A DNA stretch of 64,000 nucleotides from JBEIHX01 sp040381075 (GTDB taxonomy: Bacteria > Pseudomonadota > Alphaproteobacteria > Caulobacterales > Aquidulcibacteraceae). The notes under the pieces are model-generated. The model did not search any database and was not told the origin of the DNA. It was given only the letters and a program-made list of their open reading frames with translations. This document shows, piece after piece, positions 8,934-17,211 of the stretch. The stretch spans positions 1 to 64,000 of the forward strand of contig JBEIHX010000012.1 in assembly GCA_040381075.1 (NCBI GenBank), read 5' to 3'. Both the position numbers and the translations under genes were made by a program. Position 1 is the stretch's first letter, and each line of letters opens with the position of its first letter.

Positions 8934-10244
8934 ATGGGTTGGTGGACGAAGATACCGCTGTGGCTTCGAATCATGGCGGCGCTGGCGCTTGGCGTGGGGT
9001 GCGGCTACGGCTTGAACGCGGCTGCGCTCTCCGGCGCTGTCTGGGCGCAGGACTGGGCGGGCAACATCAAGATCGTCGGCGACATGTTCATCGCCCTCAT
9101 CCGGATGCTCATCGCGCCGCTGATTTTCCTCACCCTGGTGTCGGCGGTGGTCTCCCTGGGAGAACCCCGCAAGCTCGGCTCAATCGGCCTCAAGTCGGTA
9201 TCCTTCATGCTGCTCACCACGGTGATCGCCGTTGGTCTCGGTCTGGCCATCGGTCTGATCGTCCAGCCCGGCGTCGGGGTGAATACGCTTGAGCCGCCGC
9301 CCATGATGGCTGGCGCAGGCGCCGAAGCGCCGACCGTCGCGGAGCGGCTGCTCGGCCTCATCCCGGAGAACCCGATCGCGTCTCTGGCGCAGGGCGAGGT
9401 CCTGCAGATCATCCTGTTCGCGCTGCTGTTCGGGGTGGGGCTTCTCTACGCCCGTGAGAAGGGAGCGCCCGCTGCGCGCGCCATCGAAGGCGCCGCCGAG
9501 GGCATGATCCGCCTCACCGGCATCATCATGGAGCTTGCGCCGATCGGCGTCTTCGCCCTGATGACCTGGGTCGCGGCCACCTACGGACTCGACGCCCTGC
9601 GCAACCTCGCGCTGCTCGTCGGGTGTGTCTATGCGGGCTGCCTGATCCACGCGGTCGTGGTCTACGGCGGCATCCTCAAACTGATCGGCGTGCCGGTGTC
9701 GCGGTTCTACGGCGGGATCGTCAACCCGCTGGCGATCGCCTATTCCACCGCGTCCTCCAACGCCACAATGCCGGCGACCCTGCATGCGGTGGAGCGCAAC
9801 CTCGGCGTCTCCAACCGGGTGGCGAGCTTCGTCGTGCCGCTCGGCGCAACAATCAATATGGACGGGACCGCCCTCTATCTGGCGCTCGCCGCCGTGTTCG
9901 GCGCCCAGGCCTTCGGCATCACGCTCGACATGCTTGATTATGGGGCGATCATCCTTGCCTCGACCCTCGGCGCCATCGGCGCGGCCGGCATTCCCGGCGC
10001 CGGCCTGATCATGATGTCGATCGTGCTGACAGCCGGCGGCATACCGCTTGAGGTGATCGCCATCGTCGCCGGCGTCGACCGCATCATGGACATGGCCCGC
10101 ACTGCGGTGAACGTCACTGGCGACTGCACGACCAGCGTCGTCGTCGCCAAGTGGGAGGGCGAGCTCGACGAAGACATCCTGCGCGGGGTCAAGCAGCCGG
10201 ATGCCGAACTGGTGGTGGACGAAAGCCCCGCCAGGGGCGCCTGA
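8934..10244 (+). CDS. dicarboxylate/amino-acid:cation symporter (DAACS family)
   Basis: An inner-membrane Na+- or H+-coupled transporter of the glutamate/C4-dicarboxylate (GltP/DctA) family, 436 residues with the expected eight helices and two re-entrant hairpins. Family motifs are clear: YSTASSNATMPATL (HP1 Ser-rich motif), GATINMDGTALY (helix 7 NMDGT), and DRIMDMARTAVNVTGD (helix 8 substrate-binding Asp/Arg/Asn residues). The ATG at 8934 follows GGAGAAGG. The C-terminal tail is acidic. Whether it prefers glutamate, aspartate or succinate cannot be told from sequence alone. Confidence 0.92.
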   Translation: MGWWTKIPLWLRIMAALALGVGCGYGLNAAALSGAVWAQDWAGNIKIVGDMFIALIRMLIAPLIFLTLVSAVVSLGEPRKLGSIGLKSVSFMLLTTVIAVGLGLAIGLIVQPGVGVNTLEPPPMMAGAGAEAPTVAERLLGLIPENPIASLAQGEVLQIILFALLFGVGLLYAREKGAPAARAIEGAAEGMIRLTGIIMELAPIGVFALMTWVAATYGLDALRNLALLVGCVYAGCLIHAVVVYGGILKLIGVPVSRFYGGIVNPLAIAYSTASSNATMPATLHAVERNLGVSNRVASFVVPLGATINMDGTALYLALAAVFGAQAFGITLDMLDYGAIILASTLGAIGAAGIPGAGLIMMSIVLTAGGIPLEVIAIVAGVDRIMDMARTAVNVTGDCTTSVVVAKWEGELDEDILRGVKQPDAELVVDESPARGA

Positions 10245-10383
10245 GGCGTCGCCCTCCGCCCGGGGGATCGCCGCCGCCCGCGCCTGCGGCGCCGCGCCCG
10301 TCCGAAAACCGCGCGCCACGACGGCCCTCACGCCTGAGCCGGCGTCCTGACCCATGGGCCGGGCGTGCCCCGGCTGGCCCAAT

Positions 10384-10413
10384 CCGGTCCGGCCTCTGCG
10401 CCGGCCGGACCGG
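10384..10413. terminator. long GC hairpin in the symporter/sucC convergent gap
   Basis: An 11 bp perfect stem (CCGGTCCGGCC with its complement at 10403-10413) with an 8-base loop. It lies between two convergent genes and could end transcripts from both sides. It lacks a T-run, as is usual at this GC content. Confidence 0.55.
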
Positions 10414-10450
10414 TCAGATCCCGGGCCCGGCCGGATCGGCGAAAGTCAGA

Positions 10451-10510
10451 CCAGGGAAGGCCGGCCCAGGGAAGGCCGAACCGGAGAAGGCCGAACCGGA
10501 GAAGGCCATG
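10451..10510. repeat. tandem array, 4 x 15 bp, symporter/sucC gap
   Basis: Four degenerate 15-mers CC(AG/GA)GGAAGGCCGAA-like. It is directly followed by a 2 x 14 bp duplication AGGGCAGGATCAGG (10517-10544). The 517 bp convergent gap 10245-10761 holds a hairpin (10384) and four arrays, and no gene that I can support. Confidence 0.9.
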
Positions 10511-10600
10511 TCTTGAAGGGCAGGATCAGGAGGGCAGGATCAGGCGTGGCGAAGGCCTCAGTCCCGGCGGGCCCGGGGCCCCGTCAGGTCTGACCCCAGG

Positions 10601-10668
10601 GTCTGACGCCATCAGGTCTGACGCCATCAGTTCTGACGCCATCAGTTCTGACGCCATCAGTTCTGACG
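10601..10668. repeat. tandem array, 4.5 x 15 bp
   Basis: Units (G/T)TCTGACGCCATCAG: the first two start with G, the rest with T, so the array shows a single-base variant that spread to adjacent copies. A further 2 x 18 bp duplication, GGATCGGGTCGCAGGATG, lies at 10698-10733. Confidence 0.93.
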
Positions 10669-10761
10669 TCTGTGACGGCCAGACATCATCTCCTGGAGGA
10701 TCGGGTCGCAGGATGGGATCGGGTCGCAGGATGGTGGTGGACGCCGTGCGGCCGCACGCAG

Positions 10762-11961
10762 TCAGCCCGCCGCCTTCACCGCCTTCACGATCTTGTCTGC
10801 GGCGTCTGCAAGATCGTCAGCCGGGATGACGTTCAGACCGCTGTCGCGGATGATCTGCTTGCCGAGCGCCACATTCGTGCCCTCCAGGCGCACCACGAGC
10901 GGCACCGTCAGACCGACCTCCTTGACTGCCGCGATCACGCCTTCGGCAATCACGTCGCATTTCATGATGCCGCCGAAGATATTGACCAGGATGCCCTTCA
11001 CGCGCGGATCAGCCGTGATGATCTTGAACGCCGCGGTGACCTTTTCCTTGCTGGCGCCGCCGCCGACGTCGAGAAAGTTCGCAGGCTGCGATCCGAACAG
11101 CTTGATGATGTCCATTGTCGCCATGGCGAGACCCGCGCCGTTCACCATGCAGCCGATGTCGCCATCCAGCGCGATGTAGGCGAGGTCATGTTTCGACGCC
11201 TCGATCTCTTTCTCATCCTCCTCGGACAGATCGCGCAAAGCCGCCCATTCCGGATGGCGGAACCCAGCATTGGTGTCGAAGCTGACCTTCGCATCAAGGC
11301 ACAGGAGCCTGCCGTCGCCTGTCACGATCAGGGGGTTGAGCTCCAGCATCGACATGTCCTTCGCCGTGAAGCAGGCGTACAGCTTGCGGGCGAGATCGAT
11401 GGTCTGGGCTTCCAGCGCGCCGGTCAGGCCAAGACGCCCGGCGAGCGTGCGGCCGTCAGCCTCTGTCACTCCGGTCGCCGGATCGATCGGCAGGGTGACG
11501 ATGCGCTCGGGGTGCTTTTCAGCAACCTCCTCAATGTCCATCCCGCCTTCCTGCGAGCCGACGAAGGCCACGCGACCGGTCTTCCGGTCGACGAGCAGCG
11601 ACAGGTAATATTCCTTCGCAATGTCGGCGCCCTCTTCGACATAGATCCGCCGGACCACCCGCCCTGCCTCGCCGGTCTGCTTGGTCACCAGGGTGTGGTT
11701 CAGCATCTGGGTTGCAAACAGGCCGACATCCTCGGGGCTCCTGGCGATGCGCACGCCGCCCTTGTCGCCAGCGGCGGCCTCCTTGAAACGGCCCTTACCC
11801 CTGCCGCCTGCGTGGATCTGGCTCTTGACCACCCAAACCGGCCCGCCGAGCTCAGCGGCGGCGTCAAGCGCCTCCTCAACCGAGAAGGCCGCACGCCCGC
11901 GCGGCGTGGGAGCGCCGAACTCGGCGAGGATGGCCTTGGCCTGATGCTCGTGGATGTTCAT
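10762..11961 (-). CDS. sucC: succinate-CoA ligase, ADP-forming, beta subunit
   Basis: Beta subunit of succinyl-CoA synthetase in the TCA cycle, 399 residues. It begins MNIHEHQAKAIL, typical of SucC, with an ATP-grasp domain (Gly-rich loop HAGGRGKG, about 50-57) and the C-terminal CoA-ligase domain (VNIFGGIMKCD, GTNVALGK). The ATG at 11961 is preceded by GGGGCAGGG. Its partner sucD is about 15 kb away on the other strand, next to sucA-sucB, although sucC and sucD form a single operon in most bacteria. The protein shows no sign of decay. Confidence 0.95.
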   Translation of the reverse strand: MNIHEHQAKAILAEFGAPTPRGRAAFSVEEALDAAAELGGPVWVVKSQIHAGGRGKGRFKEAAAGDKGGVRIARSPEDVGLFATQMLNHTLVTKQTGEAGRVVRRIYVEEGADIAKEYYLSLLVDRKTGRVAFVGSQEGGMDIEEVAEKHPERIVTLPIDPATGVTEADGRTLAGRLGLTGALEAQTIDLARKLYACFTAKDMSMLELNPLIVTGDGRLLCLDAKVSFDTNAGFRHPEWAALRDLSEEDEKEIEASKHDLAYIALDGDIGCMVNGAGLAMATMDIIKLFGSQPANFLDVGGGASKEKVTAAFKIITADPRVKGILVNIFGGIMKCDVIAEGVIAAVKEVGLTVPLVVRLEGTNVALGKQIIRDSGLNVIPADDLADAADKIVKAVKAAG

Positions 11962-12078
11962 GCCCTGCCCCTTGGCCTTGTGAAACTCACTGCGGTGTTG
12001 ACTAGCCAAGCGCAGCCGCCGCCGCAATGGGGGCCGCGCCGCCAGCGCGCTCGGGGGCGCTGCAACTCACCCAAACCC

Positions 12079-12135
12079 GCCCCAGACCCGGCCCCAGACC
12101 CGGCCGGCCGTCCGCCTGTGGCCCGCCTGTGGCCC
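12079..12135. repeat. two short tandem duplications, sucC/monooxygenase gap
   Basis: GCCCCAGACCCG twice (12079-12102) and GCCTGTGGCCC twice (12114-12135), in the 342 bp divergent gap 11962-12303. The gap also has a 6 bp-stem hairpin (GCGGGT / ACCCGC, 12205-12223). No gene seen. Confidence 0.75.
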
Positions 12136-12303
12136 GCCCGAGCCGTGCTGCAACGCCGCCAGACGCATCGCTGCAGCCTGGTCTGGCCCTGAGCGCGCAC
12201 GCCCGCGGGTCTTGTGAACCCGCTCCCCGCCGGGCTAACCTGACGCCAGCGTCATTTTCTCTGGCCGACCCGCAGTCGGCGTGCGTCGGGATGGGAGCGG
12301 TTG

Positions 12304-13803
12304 GTGGGACTGGATCATGTCGATGTCCTGATCGTCGGCGCAGGCCTGTCTGGCGTCGGCGCAGCGCATCACCTGCAGACGCATTGCCCGACGAAAACCT
12401 TCGCCCTCCTGGAGGCGCGCGACACGCTTGGCGGCACATGGGACCTGTTTCGCTATCCCGGCATCCGGTCCGACTCCGACATGTACACCCTCGGCTACAA
12501 TTTCCGCCCCTGGACCAAGGCCAAGGCGATCGCCGACGGTCCTTCCATCCTCGCCTACGTGCAGGACACCGCGCGCGAAGCCGGCATCGACCGCCATATC
12601 CGTTTCCAGCACCGCGCAGTGCGCGCCTCCTGGTCCAGCGCGGAGGCGGCATGGACGGTGGATGTCGAGCGCGGATCGGATCGCTCGCCCGCCCGGATCA
12701 CCTGCAACTTCCTGTTCCTGTGCGCCGGCTACTACAAATTCGAGAAAGGCTATACGCCGGATTTTCCTGGTGCTGAGAGCTTTGCAGGACGCATTGTTCA
12801 CCCGCAGCACTGGCCCGACGACCTCGACTACGCCGGACGCAATGTCGTCATCATCGGCTCTGGCGCAACCGCAGTGACCCTGGCGCCGGAAATGGCCAAG
12901 ACAGCCGGCCATGTCACCGTCCTGCAGCGCACCCCGACCTATATCGTGGCGCGCCCCGATACGGATCCGATCGCCAACGCCCTGCGCCGGCTGCTGCCGG
13001 CAAACATCGCCTACGGACTGACCCGCTGGAAGAACGTCCTGCTCAGCATGTACTTCTACCGTCTGACGCGGACCCGGCCGGAGCGCGTGAAGAAGTTCCT
13101 CCTCGATGGCGTGCGCCAGGAACTCGGCCCGGAGTTCGACGTGCACACCCACTTCGAGCCGCCCTACAATCCATGGGATCAGCGCCTTTGCCTGGCGCCG
13201 AACGGGGATTTTTTCGCCGCAATCAGGAGCAAATCCGTCAGCATCGTCACCGATGGCGTTGCAGGCCTTACGCCGGAGGGCGTGGCGCTGAAGTCCGGCG
13301 GCGTGCTCAAGGCGGACGTCGTCGTCACCGCCACCGGCCTTGATCTTCAGGTGCTCGGCGGACTTGAGCTCCGGGTCGACGGGCGCCGCGTCGATCCGGC
13401 GCAGACGTTCAATTACCGGGGTGTGATGTTTTCCGACGTGCCCAACCTCGCCAACGCCTTCGGCTACACCAACGCCAGCTGGACCCTGAAGTGTGACCTG
13501 ATCTGTGAGTATATCTGCCGTCTCCTGAACCATATGGACAGGCTCGGCATGCGGCAGGCTACGCCGCGGGTCAATGACGCAAGCCTCAAGGCTCAGCCCT
13601 GGGTGGACTTCTCCTCGACCTACATTCAGCGCACCGCCCATCTCTTCCCGAAGCAGGGCGATCGCAAGCCGTGGCGGCTCAACCAGAATTACGCCCTGGA
13701 TCTCATGGCCCTGCGTCATGGGCCGATTGAAGACGGCGTCCTTGAGTTTAGCGCGCCAGCCGCCCGCGAGGCGCCTGGGCCCCTGATGGCCGCCGCCCAA
13801 TAG
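12304..13803 (+). CDS. flavin-containing monooxygenase, Baeyer-Villiger type (EthA-like)
   Basis: An FAD- and NADPH-dependent monooxygenase of about 499 residues, expected to insert oxygen into ketones or oxidise thio compounds. There is an N-terminal FAD Rossmann motif (VGAGLSGVGAA, about 11-21), the Baeyer-Villiger fingerprint F-x-G-x3-H-x3-W (FAGRIVHPQHWP, about 160-171) and a second Rossmann motif for NADPH (IGSGATAVTLAPEM). The sequence resembles the EthA/class B group in having GGTWDLFRYPGIRSDSDM after the first fold. The GTG at 12304 follows GGGAG; a TTG one codon earlier is possible. It is convergent with pgi, and no pathway partner is nearby. Confidence 0.88.
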   Translation: MGLDHVDVLIVGAGLSGVGAAHHLQTHCPTKTFALLEARDTLGGTWDLFRYPGIRSDSDMYTLGYNFRPWTKAKAIADGPSILAYVQDTAREAGIDRHIRFQHRAVRASWSSAEAAWTVDVERGSDRSPARITCNFLFLCAGYYKFEKGYTPDFPGAESFAGRIVHPQHWPDDLDYAGRNVVIIGSGATAVTLAPEMAKTAGHVTVLQRTPTYIVARPDTDPIANALRRLLPANIAYGLTRWKNVLLSMYFYRLTRTRPERVKKFLLDGVRQELGPEFDVHTHFEPPYNPWDQRLCLAPNGDFFAAIRSKSVSIVTDGVAGLTPEGVALKSGGVLKADVVVTATGLDLQVLGGLELRVDGRRVDPAQTFNYRGVMFSDVPNLANAFGYTNASWTLKCDLICEYICRLLNHMDRLGMRQATPRVNDASLKAQPWVDFSSTYIQRTAHLFPKQGDRKPWRLNQNYALDLMALRHGPIEDGVLEFSAPAAREAPGPLMAAAQ

Positions 13804-13819
13804 GCGCCGGCCGGCGGGA

Positions 13820-13844
13820 CGCCAGCAGCGAATTCGTGCTGGCG
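13820..13844. terminator. bidirectional hairpin between the monooxygenase gene and pgi
   Basis: A perfect 8 bp stem CGCCAGCA / TGCTGGCG with a 9-base loop that itself contains GAATTC. It occupies more than half of the 45 bp convergent gap, so it can serve both transcripts. There is no T-run. Confidence 0.65.
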
Positions 13845-13848
13845 AGGT

Positions 13849-15462
13849 CTACGACCGGCGCGCGGCGCGAGCACGGGAAATCAGGGCCTCCGTAGACGGA
13901 TCGCGCGTCGGGCCGGCCGCGCCGGCAAGCCGCGCTTCGATCTCGCCGGCCAGCGCCTTGCCGAGTTCAACGCCCCACTGGTCGAACGAATTCACGCCCC
14001 ATAAGACGCCTTCACTGAAGGTTCGGTGCTCATGCCAAGCCAACAGCGCGCCGAGCCCGCGCGCGTCCAGGCGGTCAAGGGTGACGAAACTTGACGGACG
14101 GTTTCCTGGGAAGGTGCGGTGGCGCGCCAGCACGCGCGCCCGCTCCTGCCCCATGCCCTGCGCCTCATTCTCCGCCCGCGCCTCGGCCTCGCTCTTGCCG
14201 CGCATCAGCGCTTCGGCCTGGGCGAATGCATTGGCCAGGGTCGCTGTGTGACGCTCAGGCGCTTCCTGTGGATCATCCAGCACCGCCAGGAACTCAACAG
14301 GGGTCACGTCGGGGCTTTGATGCAGATGCTGGAAAAAGGCGTGCTGCGCGTTGGTGCCCTCCGCCCCCCACACAACCGGGCAACTCATGTCCGCCGGGGT
14401 CCCGTCGGCGCGCGCCGACTTGCCGTTCGATTCCATGTCCAGTTGCGACAGAAACTGTGGCAGCAGACGCAAACGGCGCGCATAGGGGATGACCGCGCGG
14501 GTCGGGTACCCGAGCGCGCACCTGTTCCACACGCCCGTCAGCGCCGCCAGCAGGGACAGGTTCTGCGCGCCGGAGGCCGTTTCGAAATGGCGGTCCATCT
14601 GGGCCGCGCCCGCGCGCAGATCCGCCATCGCCTCAGGTCCAAGCGCGATTTCAAGCGACAGGCTGACGCTCGACCACACGGAAAATCGTCCGCCGACCCA
14701 GTCCCAGAAAGGAAAAACCTGCTCCGGCGCAAAACCGCGCTCTATGGCGCGCGCCGGCGCCGCGGTGACCGCGGCCAGGTGCGCGCCCAGGTCCGCCCCA
14801 GGCAGCGCTGCCGCCAGCCACGCGCGCGCCGCGTCGAAATTGAGACCGGTCTCGCGGGTTGTGAAGGTCTTTGACACAACCACCACCAGCGTGGTGTGCG
14901 GATCAAGGCCTGTGAGCGCCGCGGCAAGCTCCGTCGGTTCAACATTGGCTGCAAACCGCAGCGCAATCGGACCGCCGTCAAGCGGCGCCAGCGCCTCATG
15001 CACAAGGCGCGGGCCAAGGTCCGAACCGCCGATGCCGATATGCACGACGGCGCTCAGCCGCTTGCCTGCGGCTCCAAGATGACGTCCCGACCTTATGGCC
15101 TCGGCGAGCGCGCACACCCGCGCCTGGGCGTTGCGCACCTGGTCTGACACCGGCGCGCCAAGGACGCGCCACGCGCGCGCGGGGTCGCGCAGGGCCATGT
15201 GCAGCGCTGCGCGGCCCTCGGTGGGATTGACTATCTCGCCCGCGAAGAGCGCGGCGCGCGCCTGGGCGAAACCTGCCGCCTCGGCGGCCGCCAGCAGCGC
15301 TGCAAGGTCATCGGCGGCGATGTTCTGCTTGCTGGCGTCAAGACGCAGGCCCGCGCACTCGCCGGTGAAGCGCGCAACGCGGTGCGGATCGGCCGCGAAC
15401 AGGTCCAGGATGCGCCGCCCGCGGGCGGCCTGCGCCCGGGCGCGCAGGGGTTCGGGCGCCAT
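13849..15462 (-). CDS. pgi: glucose-6-phosphate isomerase
   Basis: Interconverts glucose 6-phosphate and fructose 6-phosphate; 537 residues, normal for the family. PGI signatures are present: HIGIGGSDLGP, FPFWDWVGGRFSVWSS and GVNSFDQWGVELGK, and the catalytic Glu/His/Lys neighbourhood (GAEGTNAQHAFFQHLHQ) looks intact. The ATG at 15462 lies six bases after the galU stop, so it is the second gene of a galU-pgi operon that links glucose 6-phosphate to UDP-glucose and sugar nucleotide supply. Confidence 0.96.
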   Translation of the reverse strand: MAPEPLRARAQAARGRRILDLFAADPHRVARFTGECAGLRLDASKQNIAADDLAALLAAAEAAGFAQARAALFAGEIVNPTEGRAALHMALRDPARAWRVLGAPVSDQVRNAQARVCALAEAIRSGRHLGAAGKRLSAVVHIGIGGSDLGPRLVHEALAPLDGGPIALRFAANVEPTELAAALTGLDPHTTLVVVVSKTFTTRETGLNFDAARAWLAAALPGADLGAHLAAVTAAPARAIERGFAPEQVFPFWDWVGGRFSVWSSVSLSLEIALGPEAMADLRAGAAQMDRHFETASGAQNLSLLAALTGVWNRCALGYPTRAVIPYARRLRLLPQFLSQLDMESNGKSARADGTPADMSCPVVWGAEGTNAQHAFFQHLHQSPDVTPVEFLAVLDDPQEAPERHTATLANAFAQAEALMRGKSEAEARAENEAQGMGQERARVLARHRTFPGNRPSSFVTLDRLDARGLGALLAWHEHRTFSEGVLWGVNSFDQWGVELGKALAGEIEARLAGAAGPTRDPSTEALISRARAARRS

Positions 15463-15468
15463 GGCCAG

Positions 15469-16362
15469 CTACGCCGCAGGTTCGCGGTCGCGGCGCATGA
15501 GCTGTTCCAGCCCGCCCCGAAACGCCTCGTGCATATCCGCCCGCTCCAGGGCAAAGGCGGCGGTTGCGAGGAGATAGCCGAGCTTGTCGCCGCAATCGTG
15601 GCTGCGCCCTGAAAATGGCTTCGCTGTAAAGCGCTGCGTCCTGAGAAGCGTCGCCATAGCGTCCGTGAGCTGTATTTCCCCGCCCGCGCCGGGATTCTGG
15701 CGCGCCAGGACGTCGAAGATCCCCGGCTGCAGGATGTAGCGCCCCGAAATCCGCCACCGTGACGGCGCATCCGATTTGGGTTTCTCCACCATTCCCGACA
15801 TCTGCGCCCCGTGCGGGGTCATGGCTTCGCTGAGCGCCACGATCCCGTATTTGTGGGCGTTGTGCGGCTCCACATCCTCGACCGCGATCACATTGCCGCC
15901 GACGGCGCTGTAGGTATCAACCAGCTGGGCGAGGCACGACGGCCTGCCCTGCATCACCTCGTCCGGCAGCAACACTGCGAACGGCTCGTCGCCGATGATG
16001 TCGCGCGCGCACCAGACTGCATGGCCGAGACCGTTCGGCCGCTGCTGGCGCACAAAACTCATGGCGCCGGGAAGGGGCAGGGCGTCGCGCAATGCCTGCG
16101 CGACGTCGTCCTTGCCCTTGGACAGCAGGGTGTCCTCCAGTTCATAGGCGTGATCGAAGTAATCTTCGATCGCCGCTTTGTTGCGCCCGGTGACGAACAC
16201 GAAGTGCTCGATGCCCGCCTCGCGCGCCTCCTGCACGACGTAATCGATCAGCGGCCGGTCGACCAGGTTCAGCATTTCCTTCGGCACCACCTTTGTGGCC
16301 GGCAGAAAACGGGTGCCCAGGCCTGCAACCGGCAGGACGGCCATGCGGATCGGACGGGTCAT
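15469..16362 (-). CDS. galU: UTP-glucose-1-phosphate uridylyltransferase
   Basis: Makes UDP-glucose from UTP and glucose 1-phosphate for envelope polysaccharides; 297 residues. The N-terminal nucleotidyltransferase motif GLGTRFLPATKVVPKEML is complete, as are DRPLIDYVVQEA and the FAVLLPDEV metal/nucleotide site. The C-terminal half has KPFSGRSHDCGDKLGYL as in bacterial GalU. ATG at 16362 follows GGAG. It is the first gene of the galU-pgi unit and divergent from thiE across a 202 bp gap with a tandem array. Confidence 0.95.
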   Translation of the reverse strand: MTRPIRMAVLPVAGLGTRFLPATKVVPKEMLNLVDRPLIDYVVQEAREAGIEHFVFVTGRNKAAIEDYFDHAYELEDTLLSKGKDDVAQALRDALPLPGAMSFVRQQRPNGLGHAVWCARDIIGDEPFAVLLPDEVMQGRPSCLAQLVDTYSAVGGNVIAVEDVEPHNAHKYGIVALSEAMTPHGAQMSGMVEKPKSDAPSRWRISGRYILQPGIFDVLARQNPGAGGEIQLTDAMATLLRTQRFTAKPFSGRSHDCGDKLGYLLATAAFALERADMHEAFRGGLEQLMRRDREPAA

Positions 16363-16493
16363 CAGTGCGCTCCGTGAAAGTGGTTGCGTCTACGCCTCGA
16401 CGCGGACGCGCGCTAGCCCTATTGAGGCAGGGCCTGGCGCCGTCAGCGACGGCCTCGCCGGGCGGACAGGATCCGGCAGACACCAATTCAGAC

Positions 16494-16557
16494 AGATACA
16501 GGATCAAGCAGATACAGGATCAAGCAGACACAGGATCAAGCAGACAAGGGATCAAGC
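16494..16557. repeat. tandem array, 4 x 16 bp, ending at the thiE start
   Basis: Units AGA(T/C)ACAGGATCAAGC; the first two copies are identical and the last two carry small changes. The array ends eight bases before the thiE ATG, and its trailing AGG forms part of the only Shine-Dalgarno-like sequence (CAGGG) upstream of thiE. Confidence 0.92.
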
Positions 16558-16564
16558 AGGGTTC

Positions 16565-17206
16565 ATGCCAGCGCGCTGTCGCCTTTATCTCATCACTCCG
16601 CCCCGCATCGACGATCCTGCCGGGTTCGCCGCGGTTCTGGCGTCGGCGCTGGCCGGGGGGGATGTGGCCTGCGTGCAATTGCGCCTGAAAGATGCGCCGG
16701 ACGCTGCCATCCTGGCCACGGGGCGGGTGCTGGGACCGATCATCCAGGACGCAGGCGCGGCCTTCCTGGTCAATGATCGCCCCGATCTCGCCGACCAGCT
16801 CGACGCCGACGGCGTCCACGTCGGCCAGTCGGACGCGCCGATCCTCGAGGCCCGCCGGCGCATGGGACCGGATCGCGTCGTCGGCGTCACCTGTCACGCG
16901 TCGCGCCACCTGGCGATGGAGGCTGGCGAGGCCGGTGCGGATTATGTGGCGTTCGGCGCCTTCCACCCCACCGCCACAAAAGCGCCGCCAGAATACGCGA
17001 CGCCCGACATTCTGACGTGGTGGCAGGACCTGTTTGAGATCCCATGCGTAGCGATCGGCGGCATTACGACGGACAACGCGGCGGCCCTGGTGACGGCTGG
17101 CGCGGACTTCCTGGCGGTCTCGGCAGGCGTTTGGGGCCATCCGCAGGGCCCGAAGGCGGCGGTCGCGGCCTTCAACGCCATCTTCGCGGCGGCCTCGCCG
17201 CGCTGA
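16565..17206 (+). CDS. thiE: thiamine phosphate synthase
   Basis: Joins HMP-PP and the thiazole phosphate to thiamine phosphate. The 213-residue TIM barrel has ThiE motifs: RLYLITPP, VQLRLKD, FLVNDRPDLADQ, DGVHVGQSD, VGVTCH, DYVAFGAFHPTATK and AIGGIT. ATG at 16565 comes just after a 16-bp tandem array. The frame stays open upstream to 16295, but that part is repeat-coded and not family-like. No other thiamine gene is nearby. The following Sel1-repeat gene begins at or inside its 3' end. Confidence 0.9.
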   Translation: MPARCRLYLITPPRIDDPAGFAAVLASALAGGDVACVQLRLKDAPDAAILATGRVLGPIIQDAGAAFLVNDRPDLADQLDADGVHVGQSDAPILEARRRMGPDRVVGVTCHASRHLAMEAGEAGADYVAFGAFHPTATKAPPEYATPDILTWWQDLFEIPCVAIGGITTDNAAALVTAGADFLAVSAGVWGHPQGPKAAVAAFNAIFAAASPR

Positions 17207-17211
17207 TCGCC

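Noticed and set aside
10601..10668. CRISPR array
   Set aside because: The repeated units here and at the other arrays are 6-18 bp with no spacers between them and there are no cas genes in the window.
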